Positions 1 through 9,595 of a stretch of 64,000 nt of DNA are shown here, one piece after another; the first letter of the stretch is position 1; each line of letters opens with the position of its first letter. The notes under the pieces were generated by a model, which saw only the letters and a program-made list of their open reading frames with translations, was not told the DNA's origin and searched no databases. The position numbers and the translations under genes are program-made. Origin of the DNA: Acidobacteriaceae bacterium KBS 89 (GTDB taxonomy: Bacteria; Acidobacteriota; Terriglobia; Terriglobales; Acidobacteriaceae); NCBI GenBank assembly GCA_000381605.1, contig KB906755.1, positions 868,001-932,000 on the forward strand. The letters are read 5' to 3'.

Positions 1-1
1 A

Positions 2-607
2 ACAACGCCAACAGACAAGGCGGCGAGTGGTGCTTGCAGCACCGCGTCCGCCGGGGACAATAACACCTACGACATAAAATGCACCGGTGTGGGAGTAGAG
101 CAAGGCAAGAAAATCGTTGAGATGTTGAACAGAGTTTTGGCGAACCAGGACGGCACTGCAGTGAATGTCAAGCTGGACGAGCTATTAGTGGCCGCTTCCC
201 AACCCGCTCAGACTCAAGCGCAGCAGGCGCCTCCGAAGATATTGGACATGACCGTCGCGCCACTCGTTCCGCGACCCAACATTGGTACGGAGGGCTTGAT
301 TGAAGGGCCTCTTGGAGTCAACCCCGGCGTCACCGTGAGTTTTACAGTTGACGGGGCGTTCACGCCAGCCATGTTTTCAGTTTTTTGCGATCGTCCCTGT
401 GCGGCTACTTCAGCGACTGTCGAAGGCACGTCGTCACCGCAAATGATGACCACGGACAAACCCAATATTGCGGTTGTGTCGTTGGGCTTAAAGGGTCCGT
501 TAATGCCAAACAATAAAGTGACGGTAACAGTTCGCTCAAGGGACGCCGGTAAGATTTCTGTGCAGAATGTACAGGGCTTTGTGCAGCCCGGACGCGCAGG
601 TTTATAG
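2..607 (+). CDS. hypothetical protein, 5' end outside the window
   Basis: The reading frame is open from the second base of the window, so the true start lies upstream; a GTG at 89 is in frame but codons before it read as protein of the same style. The visible N-terminal part (around IVEMLNRVLAN) looks helical and may be a coiled coil. A Gln/Ala/Pro-rich linker follows, then about 120 residues rich in Val, Thr and Gly that suggest a beta-sandwich module with two close cysteines (CDRPC). I do not recognise the family. Its last six bases overlap the end of the convergent histidine kinase gene. Confidence 0.6.
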   Translation, partial: TTPTDKAASGACSTASAGDNNTYDIKCTGVGVEQGKKIVEMLNRVLANQDGTAVNVKLDELLVAASQPAQTQAQQAPPKILDMTVAPLVPRPNIGTEGLIEGPLGVNPGVTVSFTVDGAFTPAMFSVFCDRPCAATSATVEGTSSPQMMTTDKPNIAVVSLGLKGPLMPNNKVTVTVRSRDAGKISVQNVQGFVQPGRAGL

Positions 608-1750
608 CGGGTCCGACTTTGCCAGCTCCCGGGCATAGGGATTGTCGAAAGGCAAAAATATCGACATCTTAGTGCCGTGTGATATGGGGTCAACGCTGCT
701 CTGAACTTCGATTCTTCCTTTGTGCCCCACAACAAACTGCTTTGAAACCCAAAGCCCGATTCCAGTCCCGATGGAGTTGCGGGTAGTAAAGAACGGCTCA
801 AAGATGCTCTCGATACTATCTGGGGAAATGCCCTCACCCGTGTCTTCGATCGACATAAGGAGACCAGGTCTGCCAGCGTCGGTTGCTTCCTGTACGGAAG
901 CCGTGATAGTGCCGCCTGATGGCATCGCGTGTACGGCGTTGGTGACCAGGTTCGAGATCACCTGCATCATCTCGCCCTTCCTGAGCGTGATCTTAGCACT
1001 GCAGTCGAACCTTGTTTGAATGTGAATGCCAGAGACCGTCAATTTTGGTTCATAGATCGCGAGGGTTTCCCTGACCAACTCGGATAGCGCTAGACTGATT
1101 GCGGCGGAATGCTCACGGTAATAGCCGAGGGTTTGCTTTGCGATATGCGAGACCCGAACAAGTTCCGACTCCGCACTGTTGAGAAAGGTGACGACCTGAT
1201 CTGGGTCGGAGGCGTTTGTCTTAGCCAGATAAATCAGGTTCAGTACTGATTCGAGCGGATTGTTGATCTCGTGGGCGATCGTTGCCGCCATCTTACCGGT
1301 GGCAGCAATTTTCTCGGCTTGCAGGACCGATCGCTCCAAATTCTTACGTTCGGTGACATTACGGAGAACCTTAGAAGCGCCGATGACCTTCCCCGAAGAA
1401 TCCTTCAGCGGCGAGATCGTGACCGATACATCCAGACGCTCGCCTTTCTTGTTGATGCGAACTGTTTCGTAGTGATCGATGCGTTCTCCCGACTGAATCT
1501 TTCGCAGGATCGTGTCTTCTTCAGACCGCAAGTCGTCCGGGATCAATGTCAAGATGGATGACCCGATAATCTCCCCTTCGGAATATCCAAAGATGCGCTC
1601 CGCGCCCGGATTCCAACTTGTGATGATGCCTTTCAGATTTTTCGTAATGATTGCGTCCTCCGAAGATCGGACGACGGCCTCAAGCAGCGACGCAGAACTC
1701 TGGAACCAGCACTCAGGACTATTCGTCTTCAGAAGGTCTAACGCGGGCAT
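602..1750 (-). CDS. PAS-domain sensor histidine kinase
   Basis: Sensor kinase of a two-component system, apparently cytoplasmic since no membrane segment or signal peptide is visible. A PAS domain covers about residues 22-135 (ITSWNPGAERIFGYS is a typical PAS start). The dimerisation/phosphoacceptor domain has the H-box AHEINNPL with phospho-accepting His160. The ATPase domain shows the N-box (SNLVTNAVHAM), G1 (DTGEGI, 303-308), F-box (FEPFF) and G2 (GTGIGL). The 382-residue length suits a minimal PAS-HisKA-HATPase protein. The ATG at 1750 is preceded by a GAGG at about six bases. No response regulator gene is adjacent, so it is an orphan kinase in this window and its signal cannot be inferred. 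Confidence 0.92.
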   Translation of the reverse strand: MPALDLLKTNSPECWFQSSASLLEAVVRSSEDAIITKNLKGIITSWNPGAERIFGYSEGEIIGSSILTLIPDDLRSEEDTILRKIQSGERIDHYETVRINKKGERLDVSVTISPLKDSSGKVIGASKVLRNVTERKNLERSVLQAEKIAATGKMAATIAHEINNPLESVLNLIYLAKTNASDPDQVVTFLNSAESELVRVSHIAKQTLGYYREHSAAISLALSELVRETLAIYEPKLTVSGIHIQTRFDCSAKITLRKGEMMQVISNLVTNAVHAMPSGGTITASVQEATDAGRPGLLMSIEDTGEGISPDSIESIFEPFFTTRNSIGTGIGLWVSKQFVVGHKGRIEVQSSVDPISHGTKMSIFLPFDNPYARELAKSDPL

Positions 1751-2167
1751 TATGGCCTCAAATTTCGGTTACGCCCAGATGTGCGAATGTTTGTCGTCTT
1801 CCAGGCATTATTAATCGGATTCTAAGCGCTTTATCGGGGATGTTTTGGATTAGAAGATTCCTGCCTTTTTACATTTCCCCTTTTCTTCGCCTGTCTGGAT
1901 CTGCTTCGAACCCAGAAGAACTCTCGGCGTTGGTCCCGAATCCCTGCCGTCACTTGATCGTTCCTCCGCTTCATTCGAGTCTGACACGATCGTCATGAAC
2001 GCCTTCGGAATAGCCCTGCCTACAACTTTCGGATCAATAGTCGACCTGAAAGAGCCAGTCTGGGTGTGCGAAATCGCAGATACCCTGAGGGCGGAACAAA
2101 ACTGATTGCCTGCTGCACTGTAGACCTCGAACGTTCGCCTCATCTCGATACAGATTGCGGAGTATCC
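1751..2167. other. 417-base divergent intergenic region
   Basis: Lies between the histidine kinase start (minus strand) and the DUF1800 gene (plus strand), so promoters for both should be here. A 97-codon minus-strand frame at 1850-2143 has no ribosome binding site and no protein-like composition. No clear sigma-70 hexamer pair, repeat or RNA gene was seen. Confidence 0.4.
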
Positions 2168-5100
2168 ATGCGACGAAAATTTGCGCGCATCTACATTTTG
2201 AGGGTTGCGGTGTTCCTGGGATCCATTGCGATCGCCTCCGCGTTCATGTCCGGGTGCGGAAGGGGCTTCGATAAAGGCTATCCGTCGTATATTTCGGCGG
2301 CCAACACTACGGTCAGGGTCAGCCAGAAGGTTCAGTTGAAGACGCAGTCCATGACGACCGGGTCGCCGATGAAGTTCTGGGTCAACGGCGTGCTGGGTGG
2401 CGACGCCAAGGTTGGCACCATCGACAGCAAGGGGATGTATACCGCGCCGGCACTTATACCTACGCCAAGCAACGTCGTGACGATCACGAGCCTTGCGACG
2501 AATTTTCCGCAGGACACACCGGGGGTTGTTACGGTCAATGTGTTGAATCCGATTCCGGTCATCAAAGCGGTGACACCCTCCAGCTTTAGCGAGGGGACGA
2601 TGACGGTAACGGTGAACGGATCGCAGTTCCTCTATGGGGCGCAGATCTTCTGGAATGGGGCTCCGGTACCGACGACGTACGTTTCAGGAACACAGCTGGC
2701 GGCGTCCATCTCAGCGCCAAATCCTGGAACGTTTCCACTGTATGTAGGAAATCCTGAACCGGGTCCAGCAAACTCCGGACCCGTCTCGGAGGTGGTGGGT
2801 CCGGGGAAGGTGGTGCTTACGACACTGACGAACGCGGGGACTAGCGTGCGGGTAACAAACAGCGTGAAGATCGGGCTGACGGTGACAGGGACGAGCAACA
2901 CCGCCGTCAACTGGACAGTCAATGGCATCGCTGGAGGCAACGCGCAGATCGGAACAATCGTCACCAATGCGGATAGCAGCGTGACGTATACGGCGCCAGC
3001 GGTGGTGCCGACTCCGAACAACGTTGTTCAGTTGACGGCGGTCAGCGTGGATGACCCGACTGTGTCGATCACTCAGAACATCTCCGTGATGAACCCTATT
3101 CCGATTGTTACTTCGGCGACGCCGATGACCTTCAATGTCGGCCCGACGACGGTCGTGTTGAACGGCAGCAACTTCATCAATGGGGCTCAGGTGCTCGTCA
3201 ATGGAGTGCCGGTGTCAACGACATTCAACAGCGGAGCGCAGCTGACGGCGAGCTTCAGTCCGACGGATCCCGGCAACCTCGATCTACAGGTGTTGAACCC
3301 CAGTCCCGGGCCGGCGACGTCGACTGACCTGATTGCCCAGGTAAATGGAACTACGCCGATGTTGCTGGTCAGCCCCGAGGATGCTTCGCGCTTTCTTGCG
3401 GAGGCCACGTTCGGCGCAACAGACGGCGATATCCATCACCTGTCGAAGATTGGCTACTCTGCATGGTTGAGCGAGCAGTTCAACACACCGGCGACTCTGC
3501 ATGAGCCTGCTGTCGAGCAGGCGCTCATCCTCAACAACACGCCATGCATCGCGAGCAACCTGAAGTGCAACTCAGACCTCTTCGTCAATAACAACCAACA
3601 GGAGACGTACCTGCAGCAGACCTTCTGGCAGCAGGCGATGACGGGGAACGACCAGCTACGGCAGCGTGTGAAGTTTGCGTTGACCGAGATGGTGGTCGTC
3701 TCAAGTACCAATCCCGCGGTGGGAAATATGCCGCGCGGCATGGCGAACTACTACGATGTGCTCGGTGCGGATGCGTTTGGCAACTTCCGCAAGCTCCTTG
3801 AAGATGTCACATTGAGCCCCGTGATGGGGAAGTTCCTTTCCATGCTGGGCAATGACAAAGGCGATGCCAACCGCGACCCCGACGAGAACTACGCACGCGA
3901 GGTGATGCAGCTCTTTACGATTGGGCTCTATCAGCTGAATCCGGACGGCACACAGAAGCTGGATGCCGCCGGCAACGCAATCCCAACCTACTCCAACAAC
4001 GATGTGCTCGGTCTGGCTAAGGTCTTCACCGGCTTCAGCTGGAACATACCCGGCGACCAGAGCAACACGGCGTGGTCCAACTGCTGCGCGTATGTTGGAA
4101 CGGGTTTCGGTGAAGATATTCTGCCGATGCAGAGCTTCCCCAATCACCACTCGACTGCCGAAAAGAGTTTTCTTGGCGTCACGATTCCGGCGCAGGGGAG
4201 TCCTGACCCGGTTGGCGACTTGAAGATCGCGCTCGACACGTTATTCAATCACCCGAATCTACCGCCATTTTTCAGCCAGCAGATGATTCAGCACCTGGTC
4301 ACGAGCAATCCAAGCCCCGCGTATGTGGGCCGAGTTGCGGCGGTCTTCCAGGACAACGGAGCAGGCGTTCGCGGGGATATGAAGGCCGTTATTCAGGCGA
4401 TCCTGCTCGACCCCGAGGCACGCGATTCGGTTGCAGCGAGCAGCAATCCGCAATATGGCAAGATTCGTGAGCCGCTGCTTCGCTACACGGAGTGGGCGCG
4501 AGCCTTTACTGCGCAGTCGCGCAATGGAGCGTTCAACCTCAGCAGCACAGAGGATCCGATCTTCGGGTTGGGTGAGATGTCGCTGCGATCGCCGAGCGTC
4601 TTCAATTGGTTCGCTCCAGGCTATGTGCCGCCGGGCACGAGCATCGATAAGGCTGGGTTGTTGGCTCCCGAGATGCAGATAACGGACGTGTCGACCGTTG
4701 TGGGCTATCTGAATTATCTGCAGAACGCAATCGGCGCCGATGCGACGACTGGGCCCGACGTTTTCTCGAACTATTCGACGGAGATGGTATTGGCTGCAAC
4801 GCCGGATCTATTGGTCGATCGCGTCAACCTCCTGCTGATGGCTGGCGAGATGGACAGCACACTTCGCGGCCAGATACTTGCGGCCGTCAACTCGATCGCA
4901 ATACCTGCTGGTGACCAGACCAAGATCAACACCGCCCTGGCGAGCCGGGTGAAGACAGCGATCTACAATGGCTGCGCCGGCCCACAGCGCGGAATTCTAA
5001 CGGAGCCCATGATGAACAAACACGAACTGACGCGGCGGCAATTTCTTAGAACAGCATCGCTGGCTTCGATGGCCGGCATGTCCGCCAGCCCCTTCCTTCT

Positions 5101-6439
5101 CGAACTCAACTCTCTGGCTGCCATGGCGCAGCAAGGTTCGCCCAGCGACTACAAGGCGCTCGTGTGTATCTTTTTGGCGGGCGGTAATGATGGACATGGA
5201 ACGGTGATTGCCACAGACGCGCCATCGTTCAGCGCATTTACGACGGCACGGTCAGGCGCGCCGGGGCTTGCGTACAATCAGGCCGACCTTCTTCCGATCG
5301 TTTTGAAGACGCCGCAGAGCGGTCGCACCTTTGCGCTGAATCCTTCCCTGGTCGGGGTGCAGAATTTGTTCAACGCCGGACGCGCTGCGATTGTTGCGAA
5401 CACAGGCACTCTGGTTGCGCCCACGACCAAATCGCAGATACAGTCGAACTCCGTTCCTCTGCCAGCCTCGCTGTACTCTCACTTCGACCAGACGGCGGCA
5501 TGGCAGGCGATTACCGCCACCGGAGGCAGCGCAGTCCACAAAGGTTGGGGAGGCGCGATGGCAGACCTGATCGCCAGCATGAATGCGAACTCTGCCTTTA
5601 CGTGTATTTCGACATCTGGCATTGCGCTCTTCCTGTCGGGGCAGACATCGTTTCAACTCAACGTGACGTCAGCGGGTCCGATTCCAATCTCCGGATTGGC
5701 GAAGCCGTTGTTTGGCCAGCAGGCCGGGTCGAATGCCCTCGCTTCGATTCTTACCGCCGAAGAGAACAATATGTTTGCCAAGGAGTACGAGGTCATCGTC
5801 AATCGTTCGACGGCGGCCCAGGCGACACTTGCAACTGCGATGCTGCCTGCGGGACCTGGCGGAGTGTCGAATCCGCCTCAATATCTCGATCCGGTGACCA
5901 ACAAGCTGGTGAACAATAACTTCGCTACCTCGTTGCAGACCGTAGCCCGAATTATCGGCGGGCGCAGTGGGCTCGGAGTCAGCCGTCAGATCTTTTATGT
6001 GACGCTGGGCGGCTTTGACACACATGACAATCAGGCTCCGCAGCACGCGAAGCTTCTCACCCAGCTTGGGCAGGGGCTTGAGTATTTTGATGCGACGATG
6101 ACGACGCTGGGGTTGAATAATCAGGTGACCGCGTTCACTGCCTCTGACTTTGGCAGGACGCTGACCGCTAACAGCGACGGCACGGACCATGGCTGGGGAA
6201 GCCATCACATCGTGACAGGCGGTGCGGTGCAGGGCGGAGACATGTATGGACAGTATCCTGTGATTGGTTCGAATCAGGCCAACGATACTGGCGCCGGCAG
6301 ACTGATACCAACCACATCTGTGGAGCAGTATGCAGGAACTCTTGCCCGCTGGTTTGGACTTTCGGACGGACAAATCAAGACCGTCTTCCCCAACTTTGGC
6401 AACTTCGGCTCGAGCCCGTACCTGGGATTGATGGGCTAA
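2168..6439 (+). CDS. DUF1800-DUF1501 fused secreted protein (possible frameshift fusion)
   Basis: The ATG at 2168 has GGAG five bases upstream and gives a lipoprotein-type signal (a hydrophobic run ending FMSGC); an in-frame ATG at 2066 would bury that signal. After the signal come two IPT/TIG-like or bacterial Ig-like repeats (each with a NPIPV/I...TP.. start and an NG.PV.TT core, about residues 60-390). The DUF1800 domain starts near residue 400 (SRFLAEATFGAT). At about residue 948 a second protein start is read through in frame: MMNKHELTRRQFLRTAS is a Tat signal followed by a complete DUF1501 protein of about 475 residues (FLAGGNDGHG, GGFDTHDNQ). These two families are normally separate neighbouring genes, often found together in Acidobacteriota and Planctomycetota. 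An internal Tat signal is odd in a real fusion; see the junction entry. Exact biochemical roles are unknown. Confidence 0.8.
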   Translation: MRRKFARIYILRVAVFLGSIAIASAFMSGCGRGFDKGYPSYISAANTTVRVSQKVQLKTQSMTTGSPMKFWVNGVLGGDAKVGTIDSKGMYTAPALIPTPSNVVTITSLATNFPQDTPGVVTVNVLNPIPVIKAVTPSSFSEGTMTVTVNGSQFLYGAQIFWNGAPVPTTYVSGTQLAASISAPNPGTFPLYVGNPEPGPANSGPVSEVVGPGKVVLTTLTNAGTSVRVTNSVKIGLTVTGTSNTAVNWTVNGIAGGNAQIGTIVTNADSSVTYTAPAVVPTPNNVVQLTAVSVDDPTVSITQNISVMNPIPIVTSATPMTFNVGPTTVVLNGSNFINGAQVLVNGVPVSTTFNSGAQLTASFSPTDPGNLDLQVLNPSPGPATSTDLIAQVNGTTPMLLVSPEDASRFLAEATFGATDGDIHHLSKIGYSAWLSEQFNTPATLHEPAVEQALILNNTPCIASNLKCNSDLFVNNNQQETYLQQTFWQQAMTGNDQLRQRVKFALTEMVVVSSTNPAVGNMPRGMANYYDVLGADAFGNFRKLLEDVTLSPVMGKFLSMLGNDKGDANRDPDENYAREVMQLFTIGLYQLNPDGTQKLDAAGNAIPTYSNNDVLGLAKVFTGFSWNIPGDQSNTAWSNCCAYVGTGFGEDILPMQSFPNHHSTAEKSFLGVTIPAQGSPDPVGDLKIALDTLFNHPNLPPFFSQQMIQHLVTSNPSPAYVGRVAAVFQDNGAGVRGDMKAVIQAILLDPEARDSVAASSNPQYGKIREPLLRYTEWARAFTAQSRNGAFNLSSTEDPIFGLGEMSLRSPSVFNWFAPGYVPPGTSIDKAGLLAPEMQITDVSTVVGYLNYLQNAIGADATTGPDVFSNYSTEMVLAATPDLLVDRVNLLLMAGEMDSTLRGQILAAVNSIAIPAGDQTKINTALASRVKTAIYNGCAGPQRGILTEPMMNKHELTRRQFLRTASLASMAGMSASPFLLELNSLAAMAQQGSPSDYKALVCIFLAGGNDGHGTVIATDAPSFSAFTTARSGAPGLAYNQADLLPIVLKTPQSGRTFALNPSLVGVQNLFNAGRAAIVANTGTLVAPTTKSQIQSNSVPLPASLYSHFDQTAAWQAITATGGSAVHKGWGGAMADLIASMNANSAFTCISTSGIALFLSGQTSFQLNVTSAGPIPISGLAKPLFGQQAGSNALASILTAEENNMFAKEYEVIVNRSTAAQATLATAMLPAGPGGVSNPPQYLDPVTNKLVNNNFATSLQTVARIIGGRSGLGVSRQIFYVTLGGFDTHDNQAPQHAKLLTQLGQGLEYFDATMTTLGLNNQVTAFTASDFGRTLTANSDGTDHGWGSHHIVTGGAVQGGDMYGQYPVIGSNQANDTGAGRLIPTTSVEQYAGTLARWFGLSDGQIKTVFPNFGNFGSSPYLGLMG
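4961..5014 (+). other. DUF1800/DUF1501 junction with internal RBS and start
   Basis: If one base is skipped at the AAT at 4967-4969, the DUF1800 frame reads MAAPAHSAEF and stops at TAA 4998-5000. That stop is followed at once by GGAG (5002-5005) and then ATG at 5009 and 5012, which start the Tat-type DUF1501 protein. The residues read without the shift (NGCAGPQRGILTEP) look unlike a protein end. This is the normal arrangement of two coupled genes, so the fusion may come from a one-base indel. The indel could be real or an assembly error. Confidence 0.55.
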
Positions 6440-6449
6440 TCGGGATTCG

Positions 6450-8048
6450 CTACTTTGTCGGATTCGCCGGATACTTACTTCCCTGCGCGATGTATTGAGC
6501 CGCCAGAGCGCGAAACGCCGTCACCTGTGTCTCGGCCCACGCTGCGTCCTTGCCAAGCTCTTTGGCGAGCAGAGCAGCAACAGCTGGCGCCACTGCGACC
6601 GCCGCTCGTGCGTTCAGCAGGAGAGCACGGGTTCGCCGGGACAACGCATCGTCCACCGTGCGCGACATCTCATATCGCGCGGCCCAAACCACCTCCGCCG
6701 CGATATACGGCAGGTCTGGATGCAGCGGTTTGGCAAGCTCCGGGTTGTTCTCCGCCATCGCATGGATCGCCGCAGCGTCCGATCCATACACAGACAGTGT
6801 GCCAAGTGCGTCCGGATCTTGATAGTAGCCGTGAATGTGAGTCGTGGCGGTTGTGCAAGCCTTCTCATCAAGCCCACCCAGCGTGATCGCGTGATCGACG
6901 CAGTCCTCAGCCATATGTCGATAGGTCGTCCACTTTCCGCCGGCGATCGTAAGGAGACCTGCATGATCGATGTGGATCGTGTAGTCGCGCGAAATCGACG
7001 AGGTCTTGCCATCGCCCGATCCTGCAGCCTTGGCCAACGGCCGAATCCCCACAAAGACGCTGAGAATGTCCTCGCGCGTCGGCTTGTGGCTCAGATAGCG
7101 TCCAGCGGTTTCGAGGACGAACTCAATCTCTTCTTCAAATGGCAGCGGTTCGTAGGAGATCGATTCTATTGGAGTGTCTGTCGTGCCTACCAGCGTGCGA
7201 TTGTGCCACGGCACTGCGAACAGAACGCGGCCATCGTCGGTATGGGGCACCATCAGAGCGGTATCTCCGGTCAGGAAGGAGCGGTCGAATACAAGATGGA
7301 TTCCCTGGCTCGGCACCATCATCTGTTCGGCCGCAGGCTCCGCCATCCGGCGCGTCTCATCCGTGAAGATGCCGGTTGCATTGACAACGCACCGCGCCGC
7401 AATCGTGTAGCGCTCGCCACTCTCGCCATCCGTCGCGATCACACCCTTTACAAAACCATCCTCATCTTTGGTCAGTTCAGTGACGCCGGTATAGTTCAAC
7501 AACGTTGCCCCGTATTCGGCCGCCGTCATCATCAGGTGGATCAGCAGACGCGTGTCGTCGAACTGCCCATCGTGGTACACCACGCCACCGCGCAGGCCGT
7601 CCTGCCGAATCGTCGGAAGCAGCTTCAGCGTCTCTTCCAGCGAGAGTGTCTTCGACGAACCAAAGCTGTACTTTCCGGCGAGAAGATCGTAGACCTTCAT
7701 CCCGATGCCATAAAACGGGGCTTCCCACCATGAGTAGTTCGGCACAACAAATCGCAGGTTGCGGACGATGTGCGGCGCATTTTGCAGAAGCCTGCCGCGC
7801 TCTTTCAGGGCCTCCATCACGAGAGAGAGATTGCCCTGCTCCAGGTAGCGGACGCCGCCGTGAACGAGCTTGGTTGCGCGGCTGGAGGTTCCCTTGCCAA
7901 AGTCTTCGCGCTCCAGCAGCAGGACGTCGTAGCCGCGCGTTGCCGCATCAAGGGCGATGCCGGCTCCCGTTGCTCCGCCGCCGATGACTACGATGTCCCA
8001 CGGCTCTTTGCGGCTGCGGACACGGTCTACCATTTCCTCGCGATTCAT
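6450..8048 (-). CDS. glpD: glycerol-3-phosphate dehydrogenase (quinone/FAD type)
   Basis: Oxidises sn-glycerol 3-phosphate to dihydroxyacetone phosphate at the inner face of the membrane, passing electrons to quinone. The N-terminal FAD-binding Rossmann motif GGGATGAG is at about residues 23-30, followed by the GlpD signature around RATKLVHGGVRYLE. At 532 residues it has the usual length, with the alpha-helical C-terminal domain complete. Its ATG overlaps the glpK stop in an ATGA at 8045-8048, so it is translationally coupled as the last gene of glpF-glpK-glpD. It ends 10 bases from the convergent DUF1501 end. The operon supports glycerol uptake and entry into glycolysis. Confidence 0.95.
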   Translation of the reverse strand: MNREEMVDRVRSRKEPWDIVVIGGGATGAGIALDAATRGYDVLLLEREDFGKGTSSRATKLVHGGVRYLEQGNLSLVMEALKERGRLLQNAPHIVRNLRFVVPNYSWWEAPFYGIGMKVYDLLAGKYSFGSSKTLSLEETLKLLPTIRQDGLRGGVVYHDGQFDDTRLLIHLMMTAAEYGATLLNYTGVTELTKDEDGFVKGVIATDGESGERYTIAARCVVNATGIFTDETRRMAEPAAEQMMVPSQGIHLVFDRSFLTGDTALMVPHTDDGRVLFAVPWHNRTLVGTTDTPIESISYEPLPFEEEIEFVLETAGRYLSHKPTREDILSVFVGIRPLAKAAGSGDGKTSSISRDYTIHIDHAGLLTIAGGKWTTYRHMAEDCVDHAITLGGLDEKACTTATTHIHGYYQDPDALGTLSVYGSDAAAIHAMAENNPELAKPLHPDLPYIAAEVVWAARYEMSRTVDDALSRRTRALLLNARAAVAVAPAVAALLAKELGKDAAWAETQVTAFRALAAQYIAQGSKYPANPTK

Positions 8049-9541
8049 TGGCTCTCCTTGTTCCAGTTGCGAGACCGCGCGACGGCCTCTCTCCAGTTGT
8101 CCTGCAATCGCTCCATCTGCTTCTTGTCCGCCTTCGGAGTGAAGACGGTGTCGGCAGCGCGATGCTTCTTCAGTTCCTCGATGTTGCTCCAGAAGCCGGT
8201 TGTAAGGCCCGCTAGATAAGCCGCTCCCAGCGCCGTCGTCTCCAGCACCGCGGGGCGGTGAACAGGCACGCCGAGCAGATCGGCCTGGAACTGCATCAGC
8301 GAGTCATTTGCCGCGGCACCGCCGTCTACGCGGAGTTCGGTGAAGGGACTCTTCGTGCTCTTGTCCATGACTCGGAGAACGTCTGCAACCTGAAATGCAA
8401 TGCTCTCGATTGCGGCTCGCGCAATATGTCCAATCTGCGTGCCGCGCTGCAGTCCGATGATCAGGCCCCGGGCCTGTGCGTCCCAGTATGGCGCGCCGAG
8501 ACCGGTGAACGCGGGTACGAAGACGACGCCGTCGGAGTCCGACACAGAGGCTGCAATCGCCTCCACCTCCGACGACTTGCGGATGAACCTCATGTTGTCC
8601 CGAAGCCACTGCACAACTGCGCCGCCGACGAAGATGCTGCCTTCAAGTGCGTAAGCAAGCTTCTTGTCGGTACTGCACGCTAAGGTCGTGATCAACCGCT
8701 CGCTCGATAGGGTGAACGTACCGCCGTTATGTTGCAACAGGAAGCAGCCAGTGCCATAGGTGTTCTTTGCTTCTCCGGGCGAGACGCAGAGTTGCCCAAA
8801 CAGCGCCGACTGCTGGTCGCCTGCGATACCAGCGATCTCGATGTCGCCGAGCCCCAACGATGTCGTTACCTGACCGACCTTTTCGCTCGACCAGACGACC
8901 TCGGGCAGCATATTTGCCGGGACACGGAAGAGTTTCAGCATATCGTCGTCCCATTTGTCTTCGACGATGTTGTAGAGGAGCGTCCGCGACGCATTGGTGC
9001 GGTCGGTGACATGCCGTCGCCCGCTCGTCAGATGCCAAATCAGCCAACTATCTACTGTGCCAAAGGCAAGCTCGCCCGCCTCTGCGCGTGCGCGGGCGCC
9101 TTCGACGTTGTCCAGTATCCATGCGATCTTGCTTGCAGAGAAGTAGGGGCTCAACAGAAGACCCGTCTTCTGGCGAACCGTCTCCTCTGCGCCCTCGTCG
9201 AAGAGTTTCTTCGTCAGCGCGGCGGTGCGGCTATCCTGCCAGACGATCGCGTTGTAGACCGGCCTTCCCGTCTCGCGGTCCCACACGATCGTCGTCTCTC
9301 GCTGGTTGGTGATGCCCAGTCCGACAACGTCGCGCGGCCGCGTTCCCGTCTTGCCCATCACGTCGACGGCGGCGCTTAACTGCGAGGTAAGGATCTCGAA
9401 CGGGTTATGCTCCACCCAGCCGCTGCTTGGATAGATCTGCGGAAATTCGTGCGCTGCCGTTCCGACGATCTTGCCGTCATGATCGAAGAGTATGGCACGT
9501 GAACTGGTCGTTCCCTGGTCGAGCGAAAGTACATACTTCAT
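8045..9541 (-). CDS. glpK: glycerol kinase
   Basis: Phosphorylates glycerol with ATP to glycerol 3-phosphate in the cytoplasm. FGGY-family features are clear: DQGTTSSRA at the N-terminus, GDQQSALFGQ, and GGAAANDSLMQ near the C-terminus. I place the start at the ATG at 9541 because GGAG lies five bases upstream; an in-frame start at 9568 would lack a site and extend past the usual N-terminus. The resulting 498 residues compare well with about 500 in the family. It overlaps glpD by four bases and lies 54 bases behind glpF. No GlpR-type regulator is encoded nearby. Confidence 0.95.
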   Translation of the reverse strand: MKYVLSLDQGTTSSRAILFDHDGKIVGTAAHEFPQIYPSSGWVEHNPFEILTSQLSAAVDVMGKTGTRPRDVVGLGITNQRETTIVWDRETGRPVYNAIVWQDSRTAALTKKLFDEGAEETVRQKTGLLLSPYFSASKIAWILDNVEGARARAEAGELAFGTVDSWLIWHLTSGRRHVTDRTNASRTLLYNIVEDKWDDDMLKLFRVPANMLPEVVWSSEKVGQVTTSLGLGDIEIAGIAGDQQSALFGQLCVSPGEAKNTYGTGCFLLQHNGGTFTLSSERLITTLACSTDKKLAYALEGSIFVGGAVVQWLRDNMRFIRKSSEVEAIAASVSDSDGVVFVPAFTGLGAPYWDAQARGLIIGLQRGTQIGHIARAAIESIAFQVADVLRVMDKSTKSPFTELRVDGGAAANDSLMQFQADLLGVPVHRPAVLETTALGAAYLAGLTTGFWSNIEELKKHRAADTVFTPKADKKQMERLQDNWREAVARSRNWNKESQ

Positions 9542-9595
9542 CTTGTCTCCTAAGCTTCGCGAGTTCAACGATAGTCTGTCCGCATCACGCTGGGA

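Noticed and set aside
1850..2143. 97-codon minus-strand frame in the first divergent gap
   Set aside because: No binding site, no hydrophobic or domain pattern, and it overlaps the probable promoter region.
6495..7733. 412-codon plus-strand open frame opposite glpD
   Set aside because: An Arg-rich shadow; glpD on the minus strand has full family motifs.
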